Both the position numbers and the translations under genes were made by a program. A DNA stretch of 64,000 nucleotides. Origin: UBA6772 sp965183875 (GTDB taxonomy: Bacteria; Bacteroidota; Bacteroidia; Flavobacteriales; UBA7430). The notes under the pieces are model-generated. The model ran no database searches. It was not told where the DNA came from and was given only the letters and a program-made list of their open reading frames with translations. Where the stretch lies: the NCBI GenBank assembly GCA_965183875.1, contig CBCYMK010000023.1, positions 170,625 through 234,624 of the forward strand. Direction: 5' to 3'. Positions 19,731-28,127 of this stretch are shown one piece after another (positions within the stretch are counted from its first letter, which is position 1; the number at the start of each line of letters is the position of its first letter).

Positions 19731-20552
19731 ATGATAGAAAAACACATTGAAATAGACGGAGCTAAGGGTAGAAAAATTAGCATTGATTATAGATATACCA
19801 ATTGTGAAAAACCATTAATCCCCATAATTTACGTGCACGGATTTAAAGGGTTTAAAGACTGGGGTTACTCAAATTCTGTAGCAAATAATTTTGTAGAAAA
19901 TGGCTTTTTCTATTTGAAATTTAATTTCTCACATAACGGTGTCACAAAAGAAAATCCAATTGATTTTGTCGACCTCGAAGCTTTTGGGAATAATAACTAT
20001 TATTTAGAGTTTGTTGAACTAGGCTTGGTAATAGACTGGCTTGTGAAAGAAAACCTACCAATAGATATTTCTAAGCTTTCTCTAATAGGACACAGTAGAG
20101 GAGGAGGAATAACACTATTGAGGACTGCACAAGATAAGCGTATATATAAAGCCATTACTTGGGCTTCGGTTTGCGACTTTGAAACCCGTTTTCCTAAAGA
20201 TGTTTCCGAATGGAAAACAAAGGGTATAGAGTATATTTACAATGGGAGAACAGAGCAAATGATGCCTTTGTATTTCCAATTATACACGTCTTTTTATGAG
20301 TATAAAGAGCTCTTAGATATACCAGAAAGATGTAGTGAGATAAAACAAAAAGTGTTGGTAATTCATGGAACGAACGATCCTGCTGTAGGGATTGAAGAAG
20401 CACATGCTATTTGTGAAAATGTTAAAAATTCACAGCTTGAAATTATTGATAATGCCGGACATACATTCGGAGCAATGCACCCTGCAAAAAAATATTCTTT
20501 ACCTACAGATTTAAAAAGAGTGGTAAGATTGAGTATTGACTTTTTAGTGTAA
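19731..20552 (+). CDS. alpha/beta hydrolase (dienelactone hydrolase-like)
   Basis: 273 residues without a signal peptide. YVHGFKGFKDWG is the oxyanion region, GHSRGGG near residue 123 is the nucleophile elbow with Ser, LVIHGTNDPAVG carries the catalytic Asp and NAGHTFG the catalytic His. The full triad is present. No substrate can be named. It follows the pterin dehydratase by 28 bp and may be part of the same operon. Confidence 0.85.
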   Translation: MIEKHIEIDGAKGRKISIDYRYTNCEKPLIPIIYVHGFKGFKDWGYSNSVANNFVENGFFYLKFNFSHNGVTKENPIDFVDLEAFGNNNYYLEFVELGLVIDWLVKENLPIDISKLSLIGHSRGGGITLLRTAQDKRIYKAITWASVCDFETRFPKDVSEWKTKGIEYIYNGRTEQMMPLYFQLYTSFYEYKELLDIPERCSEIKQKVLVIHGTNDPAVGIEEAHAICENVKNSQLEIIDNAGHTFGAMHPAKKYSLPTDLKRVVRLSIDFLV

Positions 20553-20571
20553 TCGTATTAACATAAAATCT

Positions 20572-21252
20572 ATGAAGATTCATAACTGGACTAAATTTAC
20601 CATACTCTATAGCTTAATTTGTATCGCTCATTTGTCTATCATTCAATCAGTAGATTGTGGGGATTTAAACGTATACACTAAGCCACTAATAATGCTTAGT
20701 GCTATTGGTTTTACAAGATTTTATTTAAAAGCTTACAACTATTATAAATTAATCATTTTAGCTTTTGTATTTTCTCTTTTTGGTGATGTGTTTTTATTAG
20801 GACAAGGTCTAACTGATCTGTTTTTTATAGCTGGTTTAGTATCCTTTCTAATTACTCATATTTTGTATGCTTCTTATTTTTATAAATCAGCTAATAAGAG
20901 CTGGAATAAGAATCCAATAGTTTTAGTAAGTCATTTTATGATGATTTTATTAGTAATCGGATTCTACAGTCTTATGTATCCTGGATTAGGTGATTTAAGT
21001 ATTCCAGTATTGATTTATGTGTTAACTATTGCTGCTATGGGAATACTTGCTGTAAATCGTTTTCAGCTGGTTAATAATAAGTCCTTTTGGTTTATCACAT
21101 TAGGAGCTGTTGCTTTTATTGTGTCAGATAGTATAATTGGTTATAATAAGTTTGTAGCCCCAATAACTAATGCATCTTTCTATATAATGCTATTTTATTG
21201 TTTAGCACAGTATTTAATCTTGAAGGGATTTGTGTTGGGTAAAGAAATGTAA
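20572..21252 (+). CDS. YhhN/TMEM86-family lysoplasmalogenase-like membrane protein
   Basis: 226 residues with about eight membrane segments. The conserved pieces KPLIMLSAIGF, FSLFGDVFLL and VSDSIIGYNKF, each with an acidic residue in a membrane-flanked setting, mark the YhhN family. Eukaryotic members hydrolyse lysoplasmalogens; the bacterial substrate is uncertain. Twenty bases separate it from the hydrolase upstream. Confidence 0.82.
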   Translation: MKIHNWTKFTILYSLICIAHLSIIQSVDCGDLNVYTKPLIMLSAIGFTRFYLKAYNYYKLIILAFVFSLFGDVFLLGQGLTDLFFIAGLVSFLITHILYASYFYKSANKSWNKNPIVLVSHFMMILLVIGFYSLMYPGLGDLSIPVLIYVLTIAAMGILAVNRFQLVNNKSFWFITLGAVAFIVSDSIIGYNKFVAPITNASFYIMLFYCLAQYLILKGFVLGKEM

Positions 21253-21261
21253 AGGCATAAA

Positions 21262-21287
21262 AAAAGTCCTACCGGAAGCAGGACTCA
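21262..21287 (+). terminator. possible terminator after the YhhN gene
   Basis: AGTCCT pairs with AGGACT around a nine-base loop, preceded by an A run. The T run afterwards is weak, so it may work mainly for the opposite strand. Confidence 0.4.
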
Positions 21288-21393
21288 AGATTTTCATCTA
21301 CGGCATATAGCCTTATTGTGATAAGATTAAGAAAGTAGAATAATCTTCTGACTCAAAAGTAGAATAATTATTTTAGACTGTTACATAATTTAA

Positions 21394-22382
21394 TCTGCTA
21401 GTCCGCTTCCGTACCTAAAGACATGAATTGTCACAGTCAAGATCTATCTTTCAACAAACTAGAAAGCTATGAATTTACTGCAATTTATTAAAAAGTTCCC
21501 AAATGAACAGAGTTGTAAAGCTCATTTTATTGAGAGTCGAATACAACAAGGAATAGAGTGTAAAAAATGTTCAAACACAGACCATTATTGGCTAAAATCA
21601 AAATATCAGTTTCAATGTAAACGATGTGATTTTCGCACTACTTTGCGTAGTGGAACATTGCTTCAATCAAGTAAGCTCCCCTATAAATATTGGTATATAA
21701 CTGCTCATTTAATGAGTTCAACTAAAAAAGGGTTTTCAGCTCACGAAGTACAGCGTCAATTAGGTCATAACAGGTATGAGCCCATTTGGTTGATGATGCA
21801 AAAAGTAAGGTCTGCTATGGGAAAGGCGGAACGAAGTAGTGAGTTGAAAGGGATGGTGGAAATGGATGAAGCCTATATATCTACTCACACACCAAAGAAA
21901 CAAAAAGAGCGTTTGAAGCGAGGAAAAGGAAGTCAGAAAAAACAGAAAATCATGGTGATGGCTGAGTCATTTCCTCTCGAAAATAATCAAGGGTTTACAA
22001 GTAAATTCTGTGGTAAATTTTCAATGCAAGTAAATAAAAGTGAATTAAAAGATGCTGTGAATGAAATGGTTGCTAAAACAATCAATTCTAAGACTATATT
22101 ATTCACAGATATGGCAAAATCGTATCTTGATTTAAACAAAATCGTGGATACTCACATTATGGAAAAATCTTCTGTTAGTTGGGATAGTACTTTACAATGG
22201 TCGCATATTGCAATAGCTAACCTTAAACGTAACCTTTTGGGTGTTTATCATTTCGTGAAAAACGAGTACCTACAAGGGTATCTGGATGAGTTTTGCTACA
22301 AACTAAACCGAAGAAAACAGAAGGATTTATTCCAGAATCTAATTCTTGATTTAATTTAGTGGTAAACAAGCGGACTAGCAGA
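21394..22382 (+). mobile_element. IS1595-family (ISXO2-like) insertion sequence, complete
   Basis: About 989 bp bounded by inverted repeats: left TCTGCTAGTCCGCTTCCGTA and, reading in from the right, TCTGCTAGTCCGCTTGTTTA (15 exact bases, then partly matching). One transposase gene fills it. No convincing 8-bp target duplication is visible at the edges (taatttaa left, atattttt right). Its right end abuts a truncated glycosyltransferase frame. Relatives of these ends recur at 45757-46077 and 54371-54388. Confidence 0.88.
21469..22359 (+). CDS. IS1595-family transposase
   Basis: 296 residues. An N-terminal zinc ribbon (CKKC then CKRC) precedes the catalytic ISXO2-like domain, with MDEAYIS for the first Asp, TDMAKSYLDL for the second, and the late helix NEYLQGYLDEFCYKLNRR. 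The chain is intact, so the element may be active. The stop lies inside the right inverted repeat region. Confidence 0.9.
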   Translation: MNLLQFIKKFPNEQSCKAHFIESRIQQGIECKKCSNTDHYWLKSKYQFQCKRCDFRTTLRSGTLLQSSKLPYKYWYITAHLMSSTKKGFSAHEVQRQLGHNRYEPIWLMMQKVRSAMGKAERSSELKGMVEMDEAYISTHTPKKQKERLKRGKGSQKKQKIMVMAESFPLENNQGFTSKFCGKFSMQVNKSELKDAVNEMVAKTINSKTILFTDMAKSYLDLNKIVDTHIMEKSSVSWDSTLQWSHIAIANLKRNLLGVYHFVKNEYLQGYLDEFCYKLNRRKQKDLFQNLILDLI

Positions 22383-22973
22383 ATATTTTTTAATAAAAAA
22401 AATTCGATACTATTTAAAATCACTATTTATCTTTTTATTATCGCCGTCGGGTATCTACTAATAATCTCATACCCACCAGTAAAATTAAAGTGGTACGATG
22501 CTCCACTTTTCCCTATGCTATCACTTATTGTTGCTATTAGCTTGCATTCTGCAATTAGTCTATTAAAATTTAATGGCTATTGGTTAAGGATTCTTACAGT
22601 TATGGTCTTATTAGCCTACTCATCAAATAAAATTTTTGTTAAAAAAAGATCAACTGAAAGTGTATATCAGATGGAAAAAGATGGTCTATTTCTTAAAGAG
22701 ATTGTAACGAATAACCCGAACTTTAAAGAACTTACAATATTTAAGATAGAGAATAACATAGAACATTATGACCAAGTTTTGTTCTACAAAAGAGCCTTTT
22801 TTATTGAGAAAGGTGTTGATGTTATTATAAAACATGTACCACAATTTATAATCGGTGAATATGTTTTAGTTTGTAAAAAGGAACTACAAGACTTATTAGA
22901 AAAAGAGTTTCTCAGTGAAGTTGTATTTCAAAATGAGATAGGAATCCTTTATCAAATAATTAAAGAATATTAA
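22383..22973 (+). pseudogene. C-terminal stump of an ArnT/PMT-like membrane glycosyltransferase
   Basis: The frame runs into the right end of the IS1595 element and stops at 22973. KLKWYDAPLFPMLSLIVAI resembles the conserved KLxWYxxPxYPxL membrane segment of family 39 and ArnT-type glycosyltransferases, followed by two more hydrophobic segments and a hydrophilic tail of about 100 residues. The N-terminal two thirds, including the catalytic aspartates, are missing, and the sequence left of the IS does not supply them. The element probably inserted and then a deletion removed the 5' part. Confidence 0.6.
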
Positions 22974-22977
22974 GGAC

Positions 22978-23184
22978 TTAAACTATTCTACATGCTAAAT
23001 AAAATCCAGCCACAGACAAACTTATTTTACCAATTAACTTAATCCGTTTCTTCAGCTTGGGATATTTGGGGAGTTTAACTGAAGTATTCCCTTGGTGATT
23101 GATTTGAACTCGCTTAAAAGTCAACATAGGATACTCCTTTACAGTTGGAACACCCAAAGGGGTAATCGTATGTACTTTTGCCAT
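22978..23184 (-). CDS. small protein with C-terminal membrane segment, unknown function
   Basis: 68 residues. A polar N-terminal half (TITPLGVPTVKEYPML) and a basic middle (KYPKLKKRIKLIGK) lead into a hydrophobic segment at the C-terminus. It is the last gene of a three-gene cluster of tiny membrane proteins (23603-22978) on the minus strand; eight bases separate it from the previous gene. The cluster has the look of phage or plasmid accessory genes but no family is recognised. Confidence 0.45.
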   Translation of the reverse strand: MAKVHTITPLGVPTVKEYPMLTFKRVQINHQGNTSVKLPKYPKLKKRIKLIGKISLSVAGFYLACRIV

Positions 23185-23192
23185 CCAAGGGG

Positions 23193-23444
23193 TTATCCTA
23201 CTGAAGTAATAAGTGTATCTATTTCAATCTGCTTTCTGTATAGAGTATCTATTTTATAGACATAAACCTTAACAGGCTTCTCTATCTCTTTGATGACAAT
23301 TTCCTTATAGGGTTTGTCAACATAAACGGTGTCTATAGTATGCTGTATTACACTTTGACTAGTGTATCCTTTTTGAAACAAGAATAGCCACAACACAAGT
23401 ATTGTAGGCATTCCAAGAAAAAATGAAGAGCGGTTAATTTTCAT
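23193..23444 (-). CDS. small protein with N-terminal membrane anchor, phage-like
   Basis: 83 residues: a membrane segment at about residues 8-24 and then an extended, charged region rich in V, K, I and Y (DTVYVDKPYKEIVIKEIE), a pattern I associate with small anchored proteins of Bacteroidetes phages and conjugative elements. The start codon directly follows the stop of the upstream small frame. Function unknown. Confidence 0.5.
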   Translation of the reverse strand: MKINRSSFFLGMPTILVLWLFLFQKGYTSQSVIQHTIDTVYVDKPYKEIVIKEIEKPVKVYVYKIDTLYRKQIEIDTLITSVG

Positions 23445-23603
23445 TTATAATTGTCCATTGTCAACAAATGAGTGATAGGTGGAGATTCCGGTGATGTTGA
23501 CCACCCAAATCAGGATCAATTCGACTACAAGGAGAATTAATCCGAGGAAGAATAGAAATAAAAAAAAGCCAAACCCATTTTTGGGTGGCTTTGAACTAGT
23601 CAC
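23445..23603 (-). CDS. 52-residue membrane protein, GTG start proposed
   Basis: An open frame ending TAA at 23445-23447, immediately before the ATG of the next gene. A GTG at 23603 gives a 52-residue chain with one strong hydrophobic helix (FLGLILLVVELILIWVV) and a polar tail. The frame stays open further upstream through a second copy of the same helix, encoded by the 66-bp direct repeat at 23606-23671, but no standard start codon is present there. It may be a one-span or, if a start is missed, a two-span protein. Confidence 0.4.
   Translation of the reverse strand: MTSSKPPKNGFGFFLFLFFLGLILLVVELILIWVVNITGISTYHSFVDNGQL
23504..23569. repeat. 66-bp direct repeat, copy 1
   Basis: Begins CCCAAATCAGGATCAATTCG and ends in an A run followed by GC. 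It differs from copy 2 at two positions. The 102-bp offset between copies is a multiple of three, so on the minus strand both encode the same hydrophobic helix in one frame. Confidence 0.85.
23562..23594. terminator. hairpin with A and T runs between the repeat copies
   Basis: AAAGCCA-ACCCA pairs with TGGGTGGCTTT around a T-rich loop. It could terminate transcription on either strand, yet on the minus strand it lies inside the open frame of the small membrane protein. Confidence 0.55.
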
Positions 23604-23605
23604 TC

Positions 23606-23671
23606 CCCAAATCAGGATCAATTCGACTGTAAGGAGAATTAATCCGAGGAAGAATAGAAATAAAAAAAAGC
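23606..23671. repeat. 66-bp direct repeat, copy 2
   Basis: Second copy of the repeat at 23504-23569, with AC changed to GT in one place. Its right end leads straight into the terminator of the downstream dehydrogenase gene. Confidence 0.85.
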
Positions 23672-23672
23672 A

Positions 23673-23706
23673 TAAAAAAAGACCGCCAGTAGGCAGTCTT
23701 TTTTAT
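23673..23706 (-). terminator. terminator after the 3-hydroxyacyl-CoA dehydrogenase gene
   Basis: AAAGAC-GCC pairs with GGC-GTCTTT around AGTA; A and T runs flank it on both sides. It lies 20 bp beyond the dehydrogenase stop on the minus strand. Confidence 0.75.
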
Positions 23707-23725
23707 GTTAGTAGGCGAAAGCAAT

Positions 23726-24616
23726 TTATTTCACAAACTGCTTCGACAACTTTTTATTTCGTGGACCTTCAGAATAGTCATAAAAACCTTCTCCAGATTT
23801 AACACCTAACTTACCTGCAGTAACCATATTCACTAATAATGGACATGGCGCATACTTAGGGTTACCGAAGCCACTGTGTAATACTTCCATTATAGAAAGA
23901 CAAACGTCTAAACCGATGAAATCAGCTAAATGTAGAGGACCCATAGGATGAGCCATACCTAGCATCATAACAGTATCGATTTCTTCAACTCCTGCCACAC
24001 CTTCGTAAAGTGTATAAATAGCCTCGTTAATCATAGGCATTAAAATACGGTTGGCAACAAAACCGGGATAGTCGTTTACCTCAACAGGAGATTTCTTCAG
24101 GTCTCTAGACAACTGCATGATCTGTGCTGTAACCTCATCTGAGGTAGCATAACCTCGAATAATTTCAACCAATTTCATAACAGGTACAGGATTCATAAAG
24201 TGCATCCCAATTACCTTATCTGGACGCTTTGTAGCTGCACCAATTTTAGTAATAGAGATAGAAGAAGTATTAGATGCTAATACTACGTGCTCATCGCAAA
24301 CCTCATCTAACTGCGTAAATATTTTCAGTTTAATATCCATGTTTTCTGTAGCTGCTTCAACAACCAAGTCAACACCTGAAACTCCCTCTTCAATTTTAGT
24401 AAATGTATTTATATTAGAGAGTGTAGAATTTTTATCTGCTTCAGAGATTTTCTCTTTCTTAAGCATACGATCTAGGTTCTTTCCTATGGTTGCCAAACCT
24501 CTATCGAGAGAGTCTTGAGAAATATCTATTAAAGATACTTCAAACCCACATTGGGCAAATGTATGTGCTATACCATTACCCATAGTACCTGCACCAATAA
24601 CTGCTACTTTTTTCAT
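23726..24616 (-). CDS. 3-hydroxybutyryl-CoA/3-hydroxyacyl-CoA dehydrogenase
   Basis: 296 residues. VAVIGAGTMGNGIAHTFAQ is the NAD-binding Rossmann motif, ASNTSSISIT and GMHFMNPVPVMKLVEII hold the catalytic His, and NDYPGFVANRILMPMINEA opens the C-terminal dimerisation domain. It oxidises 3-hydroxyacyl-CoA to 3-ketoacyl-CoA in fatty acid, butanoate or phenylacetate degradation (PaaH role possible given paaZ- and paaY-like genes elsewhere in the window). It is the last gene of an apparent operon with the sugar-phosphate transferase and lipoprotein upstream. Confidence 0.9.
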   Translation of the reverse strand: MKKVAVIGAGTMGNGIAHTFAQCGFEVSLIDISQDSLDRGLATIGKNLDRMLKKEKISEADKNSTLSNINTFTKIEEGVSGVDLVVEAATENMDIKLKIFTQLDEVCDEHVVLASNTSSISITKIGAATKRPDKVIGMHFMNPVPVMKLVEIIRGYATSDEVTAQIMQLSRDLKKSPVEVNDYPGFVANRILMPMINEAIYTLYEGVAGVEEIDTVMMLGMAHPMGPLHLADFIGLDVCLSIMEVLHSGFGNPKYAPCPLLVNMVTAGKLGVKSGEGFYDYSEGPRNKKLSKQFVK

Positions 24617-24625
24617 TTTTCTAGT

Positions 24626-26044
24626 TTATTTTCCTCTTCCTTGGAAGACAATTTTAAAGGTATAAATCAAAACTTTTAAGTCGTTAAATATCGACATATT
24701 TTCGATGTAAATAACATCGTATCTCAAACGAGCTACCATCTCATCTACTGTACTGGCATAACCAAACTTCACCATTCCCCAAGAAGTAATACCCGGTTTT
24801 ACTTTATGTATATGCTTATAATGTGGTGCTTTTAATACAATTTGAGAGGCGTAAAACTCTCGTTCTGGCCTTGGTCCTACCATAGACATATCGCCAATTA
24901 ACACATTCCAAAACTGAGGCAATTCATCAATCCTGTACTGCCTCATTATTTTACCCCATTTAGTAATACGAGCATCATTGTCTTGCGAGAGTTGAGGACC
25001 AAACTTTTCGGCATCTACATACATAGACCGGAACTTGATTATTTGAAACAATGTCCCATGAATACCTATTCGCTCCTGGTAATAAAATATAGGCCCTTTA
25101 GATCCAAACTTAACTAAAATGGTTGCCAATAAATATAAAGGAGAAAGGAGGAACATAGCGACTAGCGATACTACCACATCCATGATACGTTTTAAAACAA
25201 ACTGCCACACAGGCATTAGGTCGTGCTTTATTTCTATGAGTGGCACATCGAACATAGACTTCATTCGTACTTTACCAGCCAGGATATCATAATTATTAGG
25301 CTTTACTTTAATTAATACATTTACTCCTTCGAGGGCATTAATAATTTCTTCCAAAATTTGATCTTGCTCAGAACGCTCAATGGCAATTAAGACCTCTTCT
25401 ATTGATTCGGTCTCTATTATTTGTTTCAAATCTTTATACGATCCTAAATAGGGAACAAATGCTTTTAATTGGTATCCTTTTTCGTCCATCCCATTAACAA
25501 ATCCTACAAACTGGTTACCTCCAGACTTGGGACTTTCGCTGAGGTTTTTATACATCTCTACAGCAGACTCTGCTCCACCTACAATTAGAGTTTTGAAACC
25601 TATTTTCCCTTGGTGAATTTTAGCTACTGTATGTGAAGTGAAAAGAAACCTGAAAATATAGGTGATAAAAAAATGTATCCCGAATAAGGTCGCAATTGAG
25701 CTATAGTAATTTTTATAGCTAGGGATAAGGTCGTCTAAAAGAGCAACAAAAAATATAATAAGAACACCAAAAAAACACTGTATAAGTGTTTCACCTAATT
25801 CAATGAGTCTAGACTTTCGATACACATTTCTATAATAGCCAAAAATGGTATATAGAAAGAGCCAAAAAAGGCTGATAGAAACTATACCAGTCCAAAATTT
25901 AGCATCGTATAATACCGGAATTTCAACACCAAAAAGCTGCGGTTCTACAATTTGTTTTCGATAGATAAAAAACAAAAACCAGGCTAATGAAGCCGTAAAA
26001 GCATCGAGTAAAATATACTTAAACTGTTGTAGTTTTTTATTCAT
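24626..26044 (-). CDS. polyprenyl-phosphate sugar-1-phosphate transferase (WcaJ-like)
   Basis: 472 residues from the ATG at 26044, which overlaps the stop of the preceding gene as TAATG. Five membrane segments lead to a CoA-binding-3-like nucleotide domain (LIVGGAESAVEMY) and the catalytic domain: KRIMDVVVSLVAMFLLSPLY, ERIGIHG, IIKFRSM, DELPQFWNVLIGDMSMVGPR. It transfers a sugar phosphate to undecaprenyl phosphate and so starts exopolysaccharide repeat-unit synthesis at the inner membrane. An alternative start 18 bp upstream is less likely because it would lie inside the preceding gene. Confidence 0.88.
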   Translation of the reverse strand: MNKKLQQFKYILLDAFTASLAWFLFFIYRKQIVEPQLFGVEIPVLYDAKFWTGIVSISLFWLFLYTIFGYYRNVYRKSRLIELGETLIQCFFGVLIIFFVALLDDLIPSYKNYYSSIATLFGIHFFITYIFRFLFTSHTVAKIHQGKIGFKTLIVGGAESAVEMYKNLSESPKSGGNQFVGFVNGMDEKGYQLKAFVPYLGSYKDLKQIIETESIEEVLIAIERSEQDQILEEIINALEGVNVLIKVKPNNYDILAGKVRMKSMFDVPLIEIKHDLMPVWQFVLKRIMDVVVSLVAMFLLSPLYLLATILVKFGSKGPIFYYQERIGIHGTLFQIIKFRSMYVDAEKFGPQLSQDNDARITKWGKIMRQYRIDELPQFWNVLIGDMSMVGPRPEREFYASQIVLKAPHYKHIHKVKPGITSWGMVKFGYASTVDEMVARLRYDVIYIENMSIFNDLKVLIYTFKIVFQGRGK

Positions 26045-26940
26045 TACTCCTCGTGTAACCATTTAATATTGTCAAAATAGAAGGTGGCTGACTCTGCATT
26101 TACCCCCTTTTGCATGCCTATAAAAACACCGTATTCATCTGCTGAGCTACCCAAATTCACTTGGTTAGTCATATGAACATAAATCTTATTCCATACATAG
26201 CTTGAATCAATATGAAGGGATTCAAAGCGACTAATTTCTCCTGTTTCAGCAGACTTCATTGCAACACCTATTTTAAAAGAATGGTCACATTTATAATCGA
26301 GTTCCAACATGGTCTGATTATAAATTGAATTTAAACTGGTAAACTCAGAACTTATCAATTCAAAAAAATCATGAACTGTATCTAACTCAATAAGCCCACT
26401 ACTATAGCCTTCGAACACAAGACTGTCTGCGAAGGTTTTCAACAAGCTGGTATCGCTATCGTCTGAAGCTTCTATGATTACACCAGCATCCTCAAAATCC
26501 TCTACGAATAAAAAATTCGTTCGTTCGGTATAGCTGGTAGTAGCAAAAACACTTACAGTACTGTCGCTAACTAAAGTAATTCTGCTTTCTTCTACTTGGA
26601 TAGTACTCTCTAAATCGTATAAATTACAGGCATTATAAAAAGGGTAACGTATACGTGTAGCAGAAATACCATTTGCTTTTATACCTGCAAAAATTGAGAA
26701 TTGATGTTCGCCATCTGCCAAAATAGGGACAGTACAAGGAAGCTCAAAAGCACCTAAAAACACCCCATCCATAGTTACCCATGCATCGGTGATCTTTTGC
26801 GAGTCAGAACCTTCAAAACTCTCGGTTTCTAAATCTATAGATGAGATGTGTAAATAAGAAGGGGTACCTGCTTTAAATTGTTCTTTAGAACATGAATTAA
26901 ATAATAAAGCTATAAAAACGATTAATAAACTATTACGCAT
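26044..26940 (-). CDS. lipoprotein of unknown function
   Basis: 298 residues from the ATG at 26940, chosen because it begins MRNSLLIVFIALLFNSCSK, a lipoprotein signal with its cysteine; longer in-frame starts add an implausible leader. The mature part is beta-rich (GTPSYLHISSIDLET, ATTSYTERTNFLFVEDFED, YFDNIKWLHEE), ending in a carbohydrate-binding-like sandwich with a final tryptophan region. It is followed by, and overlaps by one base with, the WcaJ-like gene, so a surface polysaccharide-linked role is plausible but unproven. Confidence 0.7.
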   Translation of the reverse strand: MRNSLLIVFIALLFNSCSKEQFKAGTPSYLHISSIDLETESFEGSDSQKITDAWVTMDGVFLGAFELPCTVPILADGEHQFSIFAGIKANGISATRIRYPFYNACNLYDLESTIQVEESRITLVSDSTVSVFATTSYTERTNFLFVEDFEDAGVIIEASDDSDTSLLKTFADSLVFEGYSSGLIELDTVHDFFELISSEFTSLNSIYNQTMLELDYKCDHSFKIGVAMKSAETGEISRFESLHIDSSYVWNKIYVHMTNQVNLGSSADEYGVFIGMQKGVNAESATFYFDNIKWLHEE

Positions 26941-27272
26941 CAAGATAGGTTTTGTCTTTTTCAGATTATTTTTTGCTACTATCAATAAACTTCTTAGTGT
27001 CGCCTTAACGAGCCTATTTAACAAATATTGTGCAAAAACTAGAAAGTAAAAATACAAATTACTTTAGTTATCCACACATAAACATTCCTACGCAGAAACA
27101 ACCCTAAAGAACTCATTATCAACAAACAAAAAACAACAAAAAAGCTACCCTAAGAAAACAGCGTTCGCACAAGAGTCTAAATTTCTTAAAATCCTAAAAC
27201 AAGGCTAAAATTAGCTACAGTTGTATTCCGTTTTTTTTGCTAGACTCTTACATTTTAATAGCTTCGCAGTCT
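26941..27272. other. intergenic region between divergent genes
   Basis: About 330 bp between the lipoprotein gene (minus) and pcm (plus). It is A/C-rich in the middle on the plus strand; I see no gene, strong hairpin or repeat. Promoters for both directions are expected here. Confidence 0.5.
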
Positions 27273-27932
27273 ATGCAATTAGTTGACAAAGCCAAACATC
27301 AAGGGAGTAGAAAAAGACTCATTTCTGAATTAAAAGAAATGGGAATTGAATCTATGCAGGTTCTAAGTGCCATGCTGAAAGTACCTCGTCATTTTTTCTT
27401 CGACTCTTCTTTCGAATCGCACGCATATCAAAACAAAGCATTCCCTATAGGAACAGATCAAACTATCTCTCACCCTTATACGGTCGCATTTCAAACAGAA
27501 GTACTCGCAATAAAAAAAGGAGATAAGGTGCTGGAAATCGGGACAGGGTCTGGATACCAAACAGCGGTACTTTTTCAATTAGGTGCTGAAATTTATTCTA
27601 TAGAAAGACAGCATCAACTTTTTGACAAGACTAAGCAGTTATTAGCTACTATGAAAGTAAAAGCTTTTTTACATTATGGCGATGGTTATGATGGACTGCC
27701 AGAAAAAGGACCTTTTGATAAAATTATAGTTACCGCAGGAGCTCCTAATATACCTGAAAAACTCTTTCAACAATTGAGTATTGGAGGAATGATGATAGTC
27801 CCTATTGGAACAGGTAGCCAGGTAATGACTCTGATAATAAAAACAGCTACTACTACATACAAAAAAGTAGAGTTTGACAACTTTAACGAAACTAATTTTC
27901 GGTTTGTACCTATGTTAAAGGACAAAAAATAA
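27273..27932 (+). CDS. pcm: protein-L-isoaspartate O-methyltransferase
   Basis: 219 residues from the ATG at 27273. Upstream TTG at 27237 is in frame, but the family N-terminus matches MQLVDKAKHQGSRKRLISEL. SAM-binding motifs: VLEIGTGSGYQTAVL, YSIERQ, GDGYDGLPEKGPFDKIIVTA. The active-site region GTDQTISHPYTVA is present. The enzyme repairs isoaspartyl damage in proteins in the cytoplasm. It has no close co-oriented neighbour. Confidence 0.9.
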   Translation: MQLVDKAKHQGSRKRLISELKEMGIESMQVLSAMLKVPRHFFFDSSFESHAYQNKAFPIGTDQTISHPYTVAFQTEVLAIKKGDKVLEIGTGSGYQTAVLFQLGAEIYSIERQHQLFDKTKQLLATMKVKAFLHYGDGYDGLPEKGPFDKIIVTAGAPNIPEKLFQQLSIGGMMIVPIGTGSQVMTLIIKTATTTYKKVEFDNFNETNFRFVPMLKDKK

Positions 27933-28003
27933 ATTGATAAGGGATTTAAATAGGGAAAGTCAAAATGGTCTTATTGTCAAAAGAGTAGTTAAAGACTGGG
28001 TTG

Positions 28004-28061
28004 GGCTTCGAGTACCTCAGCCTGACAACAAATAAATTGTCCCTTGAGGCTCTCGAAAGGC
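28004..28061. repeat. REP-like palindromic sequence
   Basis: GCTTCGAG-CTCAGCCTGACAA pairs imperfectly with TTGTC-CTTGAGGCTCTCGAA across about 12 bases. It resembles the palindrome at 29867-29931 in sequence theme (CTTCGA, CTCAG, TGACA). Confidence 0.5.
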
Positions 28062-28127
28062 TACAATTTGATGCAAACAGATACAATAAGAACACACTCC
28101 TGCTTGGAGAAATGGCTGTAAGACAAA

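Noticed and set aside
23504..23671. CRISPR-like direct repeats
   Set aside because: Only two copies, too long, with a coding explanation and no cas genes.
23479..23802. Plus-strand 107-codon frame with a repeated basic peptide
   Set aside because: It is the antisense of the duplicated membrane-helix frame and runs into the terminator and dehydrogenase gene; the repeat is inherited from the DNA duplication.
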